DNA of 64,000 nt from Mycolicibacterium pyrenivorans (GTDB taxonomy: Bacteria; Actinomycetota; Actinomycetes; Mycobacteriales; Mycobacteriaceae): NCBI RefSeq assembly GCF_025821625.1, contig NZ_JACKSH010000018.1:62001-126000 (forward strand), given 5' to 3'. Position numbers and translations under genes: made by a program. Positions 32,671 through 41,467 of the stretch are shown in pieces (positions within the stretch are counted from its first letter, which is position 1; every line of letters begins with the position of its first letter). The notes beneath the pieces are model-generated. The model made no database searches and was not told where the DNA came from. It worked only from the letters and a program-made list of their open reading frames with translations.

Positions 32671-34025
32671 TGGCCCGCCTTGCCGAGCGTCACGTCCACC
32701 GTCTGCGACTTACCGGCCGGGTCCAGATAGGTCAGCGTCACCTTCTCCCCGGGAGCCTTCGAACGCACGGCCGCGACCAGCGCGTCGGCGTTGCCGATCA
32801 CCCTGTCGTCGAGCTTGGTGACCAACACTCCGGCGGGCAGGCCCGCTGCTGCGGCGGCTCCCCCCGAGGTGACCTCGACGATCTTGGCGCCGTCGACGCC
32901 TGCTTCGTTGCCGACCTGGACACCCAGCGAGGCCCGGGAAGCGCTCCCCGTCTGGATCAACTCGTCGGCGATCCGCTTGGCCTGGTCCACCGGGATCGCG
33001 AAGCCCAAGCCGATGGACCCGCCCTGCTGATCGCCCGCATTGGCACCGAGCGTGGCGATGGCGGAGTTGATGCCGACCAGTTCACCGTTCATGTTGACCA
33101 GCGCGCCTCCGGAGTTGCCCGGGTTGATCGCCGCATCGGTCTGAATGGCGTCGAGCACGGTGTTCTGGTTCTGCGCGTCACCACCGGCGGCCACCGGCCG
33201 GTTCAGCGCGCTGATGATGCCGGTCGTCACCGTGCCCTCCAGCCCGAGGGGCGACCCGATGGCCACAACGTCCTGACCGACACGCAGGTCCGCCGACGAC
33301 CCGACCGCGATCGGGGTCAGGTTCGACACGTCCTGGGCGCGGACGACCGCGATGTCGCTGCCCGGATCGGTGCCCACCACGCTGAACGACGTCGTGCTGC
33401 CGTTGGCGAACGTCACCTTCGTCTCTGCACCGCCCGGGCGTCCCGGACCGTTGCCGGCCCCCGCGACCACATGGTTGTTGGTCAGGATCAGACCATCGGT
33501 CGAGAGGATGACACCGGAGCCCTCTTCGGACTGCCGTCCGACATTCACTTCAAGCTTCACGACGCTGGGGACGACCTTGGCCGCCACCTGCTCGACGGAA
33601 CCGGCAGGCGCGCTGGCCGCAGGCATGCCGGGCGCGGCACCGGAGGCGGTGATCCCTGCAACGTCGTGATCAGGATGCACCAGCATCGCGACGCCACCGC
33701 CGATACCCGCCGACACGAGCGCGACAGCGAAGGCACCGGCGGTCAAAGCCGTTGCGCGCGAGCGCTTCCGGGGTTGCGGCTGCGGAGCGGCCGGCATACC
33801 GGGACCGGGGTACTGACCCGGCCCCGCGGGCATCGGAGCACCCCGGTACGGGTCGTACTGGGCCCGAAACGCCTGCCGCTGTTGTTCGGTCGCGTAGCGC
33901 CAGTCGTAGCGCTGCTGCTCGTAGGCACCCGACGGTTGCGGACCGACCGGGCCGGGCGCCTGCCCGGGAGTGCCGGGCTGGCGGCCCGGCGGCGGTGGCG
34001 GTGAGTACCTCGGGTGGTTGGTCAT
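32667..34025 (-). CDS. pepD: HtrA-like serine protease
   Basis: 452 residues, orthologue of Rv0983. A Pro/Gln-rich cytoplasmic N terminus (1-90) and one membrane span (about 93-115) anchor a periplasmic trypsin-like domain with catalytic His (LTNNHVV), Asp (SDIAVV) and Ser (NPGNSGGAL), followed by a PDZ domain (about 365-450, GVQVGN to LTYLDPAGK). It degrades or refolds damaged envelope proteins and feeds back on the MprAB/SigE stress pathway. A 177-base gap to mprB leaves room for its own promoter. Confidence 0.96.
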   Translation of the reverse strand: MTNHPRYSPPPPPGRQPGTPGQAPGPVGPQPSGAYEQQRYDWRYATEQQRQAFRAQYDPYRGAPMPAGPGQYPGPGMPAAPQPQPRKRSRATALTAGAFAVALVSAGIGGGVAMLVHPDHDVAGITASGAAPGMPAASAPAGSVEQVAAKVVPSVVKLEVNVGRQSEEGSGVILSTDGLILTNNHVVAGAGNGPGRPGGAETKVTFANGSTTSFSVVGTDPGSDIAVVRAQDVSNLTPIAVGSSADLRVGQDVVAIGSPLGLEGTVTTGIISALNRPVAAGGDAQNQNTVLDAIQTDAAINPGNSGGALVNMNGELVGINSAIATLGANAGDQQGGSIGLGFAIPVDQAKRIADELIQTGSASRASLGVQVGNEAGVDGAKIVEVTSGGAAAAAGLPAGVLVTKLDDRVIGNADALVAAVRSKAPGEKVTLTYLDPAGKSQTVDVTLGKAGQ

Positions 34026-34202
34026 TTCGCTGCGATGCTCTTCCTGGAGTAGGTTCCGTCGTCTGGAACAACGAAAGGTGCCCTCTCAGGGTGCCCAGTT
34101 GTGCTGAGAATCCGCTTAGAGATCATTCGGCACGGCCATAACAATTCGAACACCCCCTGGCCTGCCCATCATCCTCGCCTGCGATTGTGCTCACCGCAGT
34201 GA

Positions 34203-35663
34203 TCAGTCCCCGCGTGTCGCGGCTTCCCGGACACGCTCGTCGGCGCTGGCAGGCGACGGTCGGCCAGGCAACACCACGTGCATCGCCGTGCCCGGCGGTT
34301 GGCCACCCGGCACGGCGTCGCGGACGAGCAACGTGCCGCCGTGCTTGAGCACGATCTGCTTGACGATGGCCAGGCCGAGGCCCGACCCGGGCATCGCCCT
34401 GGCGGCGGTGGATCGGAAGAAGCGCTCGAACACGAGACTTCGTTCTTGCGGCGGGATTCCGGGACCGGCGTCGGACACCACCAACTCCGCGTGCAGCGGG
34501 TCGATCTGGGTGAGCCTGACGCCCACCCGGCCATCCGGCGGGCTCCACTTCGCGGCGTTGTCGAGAAGGTTGAGCACCGCGCGGGCCAGGCCTGCGCCGT
34601 CGCCGTACACCTGCCACGGGGTGACCGAGATGTCGAACTCGATGTCGTTGCGACGCCTGCGAACCCGCTCCAGCGACCGGTCTATCACGTCGCCGAGCTC
34701 GACCGTCTCGTAGATGACGCCGCCTGCCTCCTCGCGGGTGAGGTCGACCAGATCGCCGACCAACGTCGACAATTCCTCGATCTGGGCAAGCACGTCGGCA
34801 CGCAGTCCCGTCATCTCCTCCTCGGGGAGGCGGGGTGCCCCCGGCGCCATGGACGCCATCAGCAGCTCCACGTTGGTGCGCAGTGATGTCAGAGGCGTCC
34901 GCAGCTCGTGGCCGGCATCGGTCACCAACCGGGCCTGCCGCTCACGAGACTCGGCCAGCGCCCGGAGCATCATGTTGAAAGCCTCGGTGAGGCGGGCGAG
35001 TTCGTCGTTTCCGTAGACAGGGATCGGGCGCAGGTCGTCGGTGCGGGCGACCCTTTCGGCCGCCTCGGTGAGCCGGGCCACCGGGCGCAGGCCCGTGCGT
35101 GCCACCATTCCGCCGGCGATGGCGGCGATCGCCACCCCGATCCCGCCGACGATGAGCAGCACCGTGCCCAGCCGTTTGAGCACTTTTCCCGTAGGTGTCA
35201 GGCTCTTGGAGATCAGCAGGGCGCTGCCGTCGCTGAGGTGCACGGCGAGCACCCGCTGATGGCTGACGGTGCGCAGGGACATCCCCAGCTTGCCCTGGAT
35301 GACGTCCTTCTCGGGTCCCCCGAGCGGCAACGACTGCCCCTCCTGATTGGCGGTGTAGATCGCCTGCCTGGTGAACAGCATGGCGTTGACCTCGGAGTAC
35401 GCCGTGCCTTCGATGGCCTTGCCGGGGTCGGCGGCGAGCGAGCCGCTCTCGATCAGCAGCTGGGCGCGGCTGCGGAGCTGTGTGTCGATGTCGTCGTACA
35501 GCGCGCGCGACACGACCGCGTAGACGGCGACAGCCATCAGCACCACGACCATGGCCACCATCGACATCGCCAGCAACATGACCCGCCACCGCAGCGACAC
35601 CGAGCTGGTGGTCGGCGGGGGCGCCGGATAACCCGCCCAGGGGCCGGAGGGTTGGACGCTCAT
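34203..35663 (-). CDS. mprB: sensor histidine kinase MprB
   Basis: 486 residues, orthologue of Rv0982. Two membrane spans (about 30-52 and 165-188) bracket an extracytoplasmic sensor loop; then a HAMP domain (GLRPVARLTEAAERV), the phospho-acceptor histidine in DAGHELRTPLTSLRTN, and a HATPase domain with NLLDNAAKW, DAGPGIP and GSGLGLAI boxes. It phosphorylates MprA in response to envelope stress. The ATG at 35663 overlaps the stop of the minicistron element lying between it and mprA, so translation is likely coupled through that peptide. Confidence 0.96.
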   Translation of the reverse strand: MSVQPSGPWAGYPAPPPTTSSVSLRWRVMLLAMSMVAMVVVLMAVAVYAVVSRALYDDIDTQLRSRAQLLIESGSLAADPGKAIEGTAYSEVNAMLFTRQAIYTANQEGQSLPLGGPEKDVIQGKLGMSLRTVSHQRVLAVHLSDGSALLISKSLTPTGKVLKRLGTVLLIVGGIGVAIAAIAGGMVARTGLRPVARLTEAAERVARTDDLRPIPVYGNDELARLTEAFNMMLRALAESRERQARLVTDAGHELRTPLTSLRTNVELLMASMAPGAPRLPEEEMTGLRADVLAQIEELSTLVGDLVDLTREEAGGVIYETVELGDVIDRSLERVRRRRNDIEFDISVTPWQVYGDGAGLARAVLNLLDNAAKWSPPDGRVGVRLTQIDPLHAELVVSDAGPGIPPQERSLVFERFFRSTAARAMPGSGLGLAIVKQIVLKHGGTLLVRDAVPGGQPPGTAMHVVLPGRPSPASADERVREAATRGD

Positions 35664-35731
35664 CAGGGCTGTCTCTTCTTCGCGCAAGCGCTCATCATCA
35701 CTTGTCTCTTCTTCGCGCGAGCGCTCATCAT
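35663..35731 (-). repeat. minicistron repeat between mprA and mprB
   Basis: On the minus strand an ATG overlapping the mprA stop (TGATG) opens a 22-codon frame made of two 33-base repeats, [10 protein letters not shown] plus V and MMSACAKKRQ plus P, and its TGA overlaps the mprB ATG (TGATG). All three starts and stops interlock. The peptide repeats resemble those encoded at 45468-45631 (TSPRARSRQ) and 58650-58770 (MSACAKSGRAR). Confidence 0.88.
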
Positions 35732-36423
35732 CAAGGCGGCGTCTCGCGGAGCACGTAACCCACCCCGCGCACGGTGTGGATCAGTCGCGGCTCTCCTTCG
35801 GCCTCGGTCTTGCGCCGCAGGTAGCCGACGTAGACCTCCAGCGCATTGCCCGATGTCGGGAAGTCGAAGCCCCACACCTCTTCCAGGATGCGGCTGCGGG
35901 TCAGGACGCGGCGGGGGTTGGCGATGAGCATCTCCAGCAGCGAGAACTCGGTGCGGGTCAGGCTGATCGGCCGGTCACCGCGGGTGACCTCACGCGTCAC
36001 CGGATCCAGAGACAGGTCAGAGAAGGTCAACGCCGCCGATTCGGACCCGTCTTCGGGACTGGTGCGGCGCAGCAGGGCCCGCATCCGCGCCAGCAGCTCC
36101 TCCAACGCGAACGGCTTGGGCAGATAGTCGTCGGCTCCCGCATCCAGACCGGCGACCCGCTCGGACACGGAGTCACGCGCGGTCAGCACCAGGATCGGCA
36201 GATCGTCGCCGGTGCTCCTCAGCTGACGGCAGACCTCCAACCCGTCCAACCGCGGCATCATCACGTCGAGCACCACCGCGTCGGGGCGCTGGCTGGCGAT
36301 CAGGTCAAGGGCTTCGCGGCCGTCCTGGGCCAACTCGACGGAATAACCGTTGAAGGAAAGGGATCGTCGCAGGGATTCGCGCACCGCGCGATCGTCGTCA
36401 ACGACAAGTATGCGCACAGGCAA
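35731..36423 (-). CDS. mprA: response regulator MprA
   Basis: 230 residues, orthologue of Rv0981. An OmpR-type receiver domain with phospho-acceptor Asp53 (VLDVMMP), the DDD acidic pocket at the N terminus and conserved Lys in [10 protein letters not shown] is followed by a winged-helix DNA-binding domain (about 130-228, ending [15 protein letters not shown]). With MprB it controls envelope stress, including sigE, pepD and its own operon, in M. tuberculosis. The start is TTG at 36423, with a GTG two codons later as alternative. rpmF lies 64 bases upstream on the same strand. Confidence 0.96.
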   Translation of the reverse strand: MPVRILVVDDDRAVRESLRRSLSFNGYSVELAQDGREALDLIASQRPDAVVLDVMMPRLDGLEVCRQLRSTGDDLPILVLTARDSVSERVAGLDAGADDYLPKPFALEELLARMRALLRRTSPEDGSESAALTFSDLSLDPVTREVTRGDRPISLTRTEFSLLEMLIANPRRVLTRSRILEEVWGFDFPTSGNALEVYVGYLRRKTEAEGEPRLIHTVRGVGYVLRETPP

Positions 36424-36487
36424 CAGTGTCGACCCCGTGTCTGAGAGTGACCTGAGAGGCGCGCCGCCGAGGCGGCGACTCCGATTC

Positions 36488-36661
36488 CTAGCGGCGGTCG
36501 AGGTTGATCAGACCGAGCCGCGCGGCCTTGAGCAGACGCCGCGGCACCTTGTGCTGCTGACCGGCGACGTTGACGTTGACGAGACCGGTGGCCTCGGCCT
36601 TCCACTGCGCGCGCCGACTACGGGTGTTCGCGCGCGACATCCTGCGCTTGGGCACAGCCAT
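36488..36661 (-). CDS. rpmF: 50S ribosomal protein L32
   Basis: 57 residues, the length of Rv0979[21 protein letters not shown] is the standard L32 start and [20 protein letters not shown] its end. There are no cysteines, so this is the zinc-independent form. ATG at 36661 is preceded by GGAGAG. It is divergent from the AtuA-like operon across about 200 bases, which hold both promoters and a palindromic operator. Confidence 0.95.
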   Translation of the reverse strand: MAVPKRRMSRANTRSRRAQWKAEATGLVNVNVAGQQHKVPRRLLKAARLGLINLDRR

Positions 36662-36822
36662 GATCGAGCTCTCCATCTATCGCGGTGGTATCCGGGGTGG
36701 CACTGCCCGCGAGCCTGGACTACCGGGCGCCGGCAATTGCTGACCAGGATAGCCGGTGAGCTGGACGGGCTCCAAACTCCGGTAGGACGATGGGTCTTGA
36801 CGCGGTACCGACTGTAACCAGT

Positions 36823-36838
36823 AACCTACCGGTTGGTT
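36823..36838. promoter_or_regulatory. TetR-type operator upstream of the acyl-CoA operon
   Basis: AACCTACCGGTTGGTT is a 14-of-16 palindrome with an ACCGGT centre, the shape of sites bound by TetR/FadR-like repressors of acyl-CoA catabolism. It lies about 30 bases upstream of the start chosen for the AtuA-like gene. The regulator is not in the window. Confidence 0.55.
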
Positions 36839-36869
36839 GGTCGAGGATTCGGCGACGACGGGAGTGCGC

Positions 36870-38624
36870 GTGACGCCATCGGGGATCGAGGGGGTGCGCA
36901 CCCCGGTCCGGATCGGGAACTGTTCGGGCTTCTACGGCGACCGTCTCTCGGCGATGCACGAGATGCTCACCGGTGGCGAACTCGACTTCCTGACCGGCGA
37001 CTACCTTGCCGAGTTGACGATGCTCATCCTCGGCCGTGACCGGATGAAGAACCCGCAGCGCGGTTACGCCAAGACGTTCCTGCGCCAACTCGAGGAGTGC
37101 CTGGGCATCGCCAAGGAGCGTGGCGTCCGCATCGTCGCGAACGCCGGCGGCCTCAACCCTGCGGGTCTGGCGGAGGCGGTCCGCGCACTGGCGGACGAAC
37201 TCGGCATCGCGGTCTCCGTGGCCCACGTCGAGGGGGACGACGTGCTCGCGCGGGCCGACGAGTTCGGGTTCGCGGCGCAGATCCCCGGCGGGGCTGCTCC
37301 GCTGACGGCCAACGCCTACCTGGGCGCCTGGGGGATCGTCGACTGCCTCGACTCCGGCGCCGACATCGTCGTCACCGGGCGGGTCACCGATGCATCGGTC
37401 ATCGCGGGTCCCGCGGCGGCGCACTTCGGCTGGCGCCGCGACCACCATTCGGCGATCGCCGGTGCGATCGCGGCGGGACACATCATCGAATGCGGCGCCC
37501 AGGCCACCGGCGGCAACTACTCCTTCTTCGCTCGCGATTTTCCCGATCTGACGGCCTTGATGCACCCCGGCTTCCCGATCGCCGAGATCCACGCCGACGG
37601 GTCCTCGGTCATCACCAAGCACCCGGGCACCGACGGCGCGGTGACCGTCGACACCGTGACCGCGCAGCTGCTCTACGAGATCACCGGCGCGCGATACGCG
37701 AATCCCGATGCGACGCTCCGCGTGGACTCGATCGAGCTGTCCGACGACGGCCCCGACCGCGTCAGCGTCAGCGGCGTCGTCGGCGAGCCGCCGCCGCCCA
37801 CGCTGAAGGTTTCACTGAACAGCATCGGCGGCTTCCGCAACGAGATGACGTTGATCCTCACCGGTTTGGACGTCGAGGCCAAGGCCGAACTGGTGCGCAG
37901 GCAGCTCGAATCGAGCCTGACGGCCAAACCCGCGGAACTGGAATGGACGTTGGCCCGCACCGACCATCCCGACGCCGACACCGAGCAGGCGGCCAGCGCG
38001 TTGCTGCGATGCGTGGCCCGTGATCCCGACCCCAATACGGTAGGTCGTCAGTTCTCCTCGGCCGCAGTCGAATTGGCGCTGGCCAGCTATCCCGGCTTCA
38101 CCAGCACCACTCCCCCGGGCGACGGTCAGGTGTACGGGGTGTTCACCGCGGTCTACATTCCCGCCGGCCGGGTCGATCACGTCGCGGTGCATGCCGACGG
38201 GTCCCGTACCGCCATCGCGACCGCCACCGCGACGCGCGAACTGGAGACGGCGCCGCCGGGTGTGCTGCCCGAGCCGCTGCCTGCCCGCCCGGCGCGGTGG
38301 GTACCGCTCGGGACGATCGCCGGAGCGCGCAGCGGCGACAAGGGCGGAAGCGCCAACATCGGCGTCTGGGTGCGCACAGACGACCAATGGCGCTGGCTCG
38401 CACACACGCTGACGGTGGCCAAGCTGCGCGAACTTCTCCCGGAGACCGCCGACCTACCGGTCACCCGGCACGTGCTCGGCAACCTGCGGGCCGTGAACTT
38501 CGTGATCGACGGAATCCTCGGCCAGGGCGTGGCCTACCAGGCGAGGTTCGATCCGCAGGCCAAGGGGCTGGGCGAGTGGCTGCGCAGCCGTCATATCGAC
38601 ATACCGGAGGAACTCCTGCCGTGA
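36870..38624 (+). CDS. acyclic terpene utilisation AtuA-like protein (DUF1446)
   Basis: 584 residues, counterpart of Rv0976c. The DUF1446 domain (VRIGNCSGFYGDRLSAM, then DFLTGDYLAELTM) fills the first 440 residues; a C-terminal AtuA-type domain (ARSGDKGGSANIGVWVR) closes it. AtuA is required for growth of Pseudomonas on citronellol and geraniol, but its reaction is not established. First gene of a six-gene series with overlapping stops and starts. The start is uncertain: GTG at 36870 has GGGAG before it, while TTG 36837 or GTG 36864 are in frame. Confidence 0.85.
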   Translation: MTPSGIEGVRTPVRIGNCSGFYGDRLSAMHEMLTGGELDFLTGDYLAELTMLILGRDRMKNPQRGYAKTFLRQLEECLGIAKERGVRIVANAGGLNPAGLAEAVRALADELGIAVSVAHVEGDDVLARADEFGFAAQIPGGAAPLTANAYLGAWGIVDCLDSGADIVVTGRVTDASVIAGPAAAHFGWRRDHHSAIAGAIAAGHIIECGAQATGGNYSFFARDFPDLTALMHPGFPIAEIHADGSSVITKHPGTDGAVTVDTVTAQLLYEITGARYANPDATLRVDSIELSDDGPDRVSVSGVVGEPPPPTLKVSLNSIGGFRNEMTLILTGLDVEAKAELVRRQLESSLTAKPAELEWTLARTDHPDADTEQAASALLRCVARDPDPNTVGRQFSSAAVELALASYPGFTSTTPPGDGQVYGVFTAVYIPAGRVDHVAVHADGSRTAIATATATRELETAPPGVLPEPLPARPARWVPLGTIAGARSGDKGGSANIGVWVRTDDQWRWLAHTLTVAKLRELLPETADLPVTRHVLGNLRAVNFVIDGILGQGVAYQARFDPQAKGLGEWLRSRHIDIPEELLP

Positions 38625-39781
38625 ACATCTGGACGACGGCCGAGCGCGACGACCTACGAAAAACGGTGCGCGCGTTCGCCGAACGCGAAGTGCTTCCGCA
38701 TGTCGACGAGTGGGAGCGGATCGGCGAACTGCCCCGCGAGCTGCACCGCAAGGCCGCCATGGCCGGGCTGCTCGGCGCCGGTTTCCCCGAGTCGGTCGGC
38801 GGAGAAGGCGGTGACGGCGCCGACGCGGTGGTGATCTGCGAGGAGATGCATCAGTCGGGCGCACCGGGCGGAGTGTTCGCGTCGCTGTTCACCTGCGGAA
38901 TCGCGGTGCCCCACATGATCGCGTCGGGAGACCGACGGCTCATCGACACCTACGTGCGGCCCACCCTGCGCGGCGAGAAGATCGGCGCGCTGGCGATCAC
39001 CGAACCCGGCGGGGGCTCCGACGTCGGTCACCTCACCACGCGCGCTGTCAGGGACGGCGACGAGTTCGTCCTCAACGGCGCGAAGACCTACATCACCTCG
39101 GGGGTGCGCGCCGACTACGTGGTCACCGCGGCGCGCACCGGCGGCGCGGGCGCGGCCGGTGTCTCGCTCATCGTGGTCGAGAAAGACGGCGCTGGCTGCT
39201 CGCCTGGATTACAGGTCAGCCGCAAGCTGGACAAGATGGGCTGGCGCTCGTCGGACACCGCCGAGCTGTCCTACACCGATGTGCGGGTGCCGGCCGCCAA
39301 CTTGATCGGGCCCGAGAACTCCGGGTTCCTGCAGATCGCCGCCGCCTTCGTCTCCGAACGTGTCGGGCTGGCGGCCCAGGCGTACGCGAGCGCACAGCGC
39401 TGCCTCGATCTCACCGTCGACTGGTGCCGCAACCGGGAGACCTTCGGCAAACCGCTGATCGCCCGTCAGTCGGTGCAGAACACGCTTGCCGAGATGGCGC
39501 GGCGCATCGACGTCGCCCGCGTCTACACGCGACATGTGGTGGAGCGGCAACTTCAGGGGGAGTCGAACCTGATCACCGAGGTCTGCTTCGCCAAGAACAC
39601 CGCCGTCGAAGCCGGCGAATGGGTGGCCAACCAGGCGGTGCAACTCTTCGGCGGTATGGGCTACATGGCCGAGTCCGAGATCGAGCGCCAATACCGCGAC
39701 ATGCGAATCCTCGGTATCGGCGGCGGTACCACCGAGATCCTCACCTCGCTGGCCGCCAAGACGTTGGACTTCCAGGCATGA
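38621..39781 (+). CDS. fadE13: acyl-CoA dehydrogenase FadE13
   Basis: 386 residues, counterpart of Rv0975c; GTG overlaps the AtuA-like stop (GTGA). All acyl-CoA dehydrogenase parts are present: N-terminal helical domain, the flavin-binding LAITEPGGGSDVG and GAKTYITSG, and the C-terminal helices with AQAVQLFGGMGY-type sequence (NQAVQLFGGMGYMAE). The usual EGT near the end is GGGTTEIL, so the catalytic Glu must be at the earlier isovaleryl/long-chain position, not here. It introduces an alpha-beta double bond into an acyl-CoA using FAD and ETF. Likely first oxidation step of the operon pathway. Confidence 0.92.
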   Translation: MNIWTTAERDDLRKTVRAFAEREVLPHVDEWERIGELPRELHRKAAMAGLLGAGFPESVGGEGGDGADAVVICEEMHQSGAPGGVFASLFTCGIAVPHMIASGDRRLIDTYVRPTLRGEKIGALAITEPGGGSDVGHLTTRAVRDGDEFVLNGAKTYITSGVRADYVVTAARTGGAGAAGVSLIVVEKDGAGCSPGLQVSRKLDKMGWRSSDTAELSYTDVRVPAANLIGPENSGFLQIAAAFVSERVGLAAQAYASAQRCLDLTVDWCRNRETFGKPLIARQSVQNTLAEMARRIDVARVYTRHVVERQLQGESNLITEVCFAKNTAVEAGEWVANQAVQLFGGMGYMAESEIERQYRDMRILGIGGGTTEILTSLAAKTLDFQA

Positions 39782-41370
39782 GCCTCAAGTCGGTGCTCGA
39801 CACCCGCTCCCCCGCCTACGCCGCCGCCGCGGAGGCGATGGCGGCCAAGCTCGCCGAACTCGAGGCCGAACATGCCAAGGCGCTCGCGGGTGGCGGCCAG
39901 AAGTACGTGGTCCGGCACCACGCCCGCGGCAAGATGACCGCCCGCGAACGCGTCGAGGCGCTGCTGGACCCCGATTCCCCGTTCCTGGAGTTGAGCCCTC
40001 TCGCGGCATGGGGCACCAACTTCACGGTCGGTGCCAGCGTCGTGGTCGGCATCGGCGCGGTCAGCGGGGTGGAATGCCTGATCGTCGCCAACGACCCGAC
40101 CGTCAAGGGCGGTACCAGCAACCCGTGGACACTGCGGAAGATCCTGCGCGCCAACCAGATCGCTCGACAGAATCGGTTACCGGTGATATCGCTGGTGGAG
40201 TCGGGCGGTGCCGATCTGCCCACCCAGAAGGAGATCTTCATCCCCGGCGGGCAGATGTTCCGCGATCTCACCAGGCTGTCGGCGGCGGGCATCCCGACCA
40301 TCGCGCTGGTGTTCGGCAACTCCACCGCGGGTGGCGCCTACATCCCGGGCATGTCCGATCACGTGGTGATGATCAAGGAACGATCCAAGGTGTTCCTGGC
40401 CGGCCCGCCGCTGGTGAAGATGGCAACCGGCGAAGAGTCCGACGACGAATCGCTGGGCGGCGCCGAGATGCACGCCCGCACATCGGGCCTCGCCGATTAT
40501 TTCGCGGTCGACGAACTCGACGCCATCCGCATCGGCCGCAGAATCGTCTCCCGACTGAACTGGCGCAAGCTCGGGCCCGAACCGGGACCGGTGCGCGCGC
40601 CGCTGTTCGACGAGAACGAGCTGATCGGCATCGTGCCGCCGGATCTGCGCATACCGTTCGACCCGCGTGAGGTGATCGCCCGCATCGTCGACGGCTCGGA
40701 GTTCGAAGAGTTCAAACCCCTCTACGGCGGATCGCTGGTCACCGGCTGGGCCACCCTGCACGGTTATCCGCTGGGCATTCTGGCCAACGCCCGCGGTGTG
40801 TTGTTCAGCGAGGAGTCCCAGAAGGCCACGCAGTTCATTCAGCTCGCCAACCGTTCTGACACGCCACTGCTGTTCCTGCACAACACGACTGGCTACATGG
40901 TCGGCAAGGACTACGAGGAAGGCGGGATGATCAAGCACGGCTCGATGATGATCAACGCTGTGTCGAACTCGACCGTGCCGCACCTCTCGCTGTTGATCGG
41001 CGCGTCCTACGGCGCAGGCCATTACGGCATGTGCGGGCGGGCCTACGACCCGCGGTTCCTGTTCGCCTGGCCGAGCGCCAAGTCGGCGGTGATGGGCGGC
41101 GCGCAACTCGCCGGGGTGCTGTCGATCGTCAACCGCGCCGCCACCGAGGCCCGCGGGCAGGTGGTCGACGAGGACGCCGATGCCGCGATGCGCGCCGCTG
41201 TCGAAGGCCAGATCGAAGCCGAGTCCCTGCCGATGGTGCTGTCCGGGATGCTCTACGACGACGGCGTCATCGACCCGCGCGACACCCGCACCGTCCTGGG
41301 GATGTGCCTGTCGGCCATCGCCAATGGCCCGATCGAGGGGACGTCGAACTTCGGCGTCTTCAGGATGTGA
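39778..41370 (+). CDS. accD2: acyl-CoA carboxylase beta (carboxyltransferase) subunit
   Basis: 530 residues, counterpart of Rv0974c; ATG overlaps the fadE13 stop (ATGA). Two crotonase-like carboxyltransferase halves are seen: the N-half acyl-CoA site (TVKGGTSNPWTLRK; FGNSTAGGAYIPGMSD) and the C-half biotin site (LFLHNTTGYMVGKDYEEGGMIKHG; GASYGAGHYGMCGRAYDPRF). The sequence type is that of methylcrotonyl/geranyl-CoA carboxylases rather than propionyl-CoA carboxylases. It transfers CO2 from biotin on AccA2 to an enoyl-CoA. Works with accA2 93 bases downstream. Confidence 0.93.
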   Translation: MSLKSVLDTRSPAYAAAAEAMAAKLAELEAEHAKALAGGGQKYVVRHHARGKMTARERVEALLDPDSPFLELSPLAAWGTNFTVGASVVVGIGAVSGVECLIVANDPTVKGGTSNPWTLRKILRANQIARQNRLPVISLVESGGADLPTQKEIFIPGGQMFRDLTRLSAAGIPTIALVFGNSTAGGAYIPGMSDHVVMIKERSKVFLAGPPLVKMATGEESDDESLGGAEMHARTSGLADYFAVDELDAIRIGRRIVSRLNWRKLGPEPGPVRAPLFDENELIGIVPPDLRIPFDPREVIARIVDGSEFEEFKPLYGGSLVTGWATLHGYPLGILANARGVLFSEESQKATQFIQLANRSDTPLLFLHNTTGYMVGKDYEEGGMIKHGSMMINAVSNSTVPHLSLLIGASYGAGHYGMCGRAYDPRFLFAWPSAKSAVMGGAQLAGVLSIVNRAATEARGQVVDEDADAAMRAAVEGQIEAESLPMVLSGMLYDDGVIDPRDTRTVLGMCLSAIANGPIEGTSNFGVFRM

Positions 41371-41374
41371 CGCG

Positions 41375-41467
41375 ATGACATACGTTGCCGAACCTGAGCT
41401 TGTGCAAGAGATTTCGCCCCGACTTCGAGCACAACCTCAGAGTGGACGTCATGGAGGTGTCATGTGA
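41375..41467 (+). CDS. possible 30-codon small ORF between accD2 and accA2
   Basis: ATG at 41375 opens 30 codons (beginning MTYVAEPELVQEISPRL) that end in a TGA overlapping the accA2 GTG (ATGTGA at 41462-41467). It fills the only gap in an otherwise overlapping operon and would supply accA2 with an upstream coupled cistron; GGAGGT inside it is the accA2 ribosome site. It may be a remnant or a leader peptide. No family is recognised, and the frame could be chance. Confidence 0.35.
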   Translation: MTYVAEPELVQEISPRLRAQPQSGRHGGVM

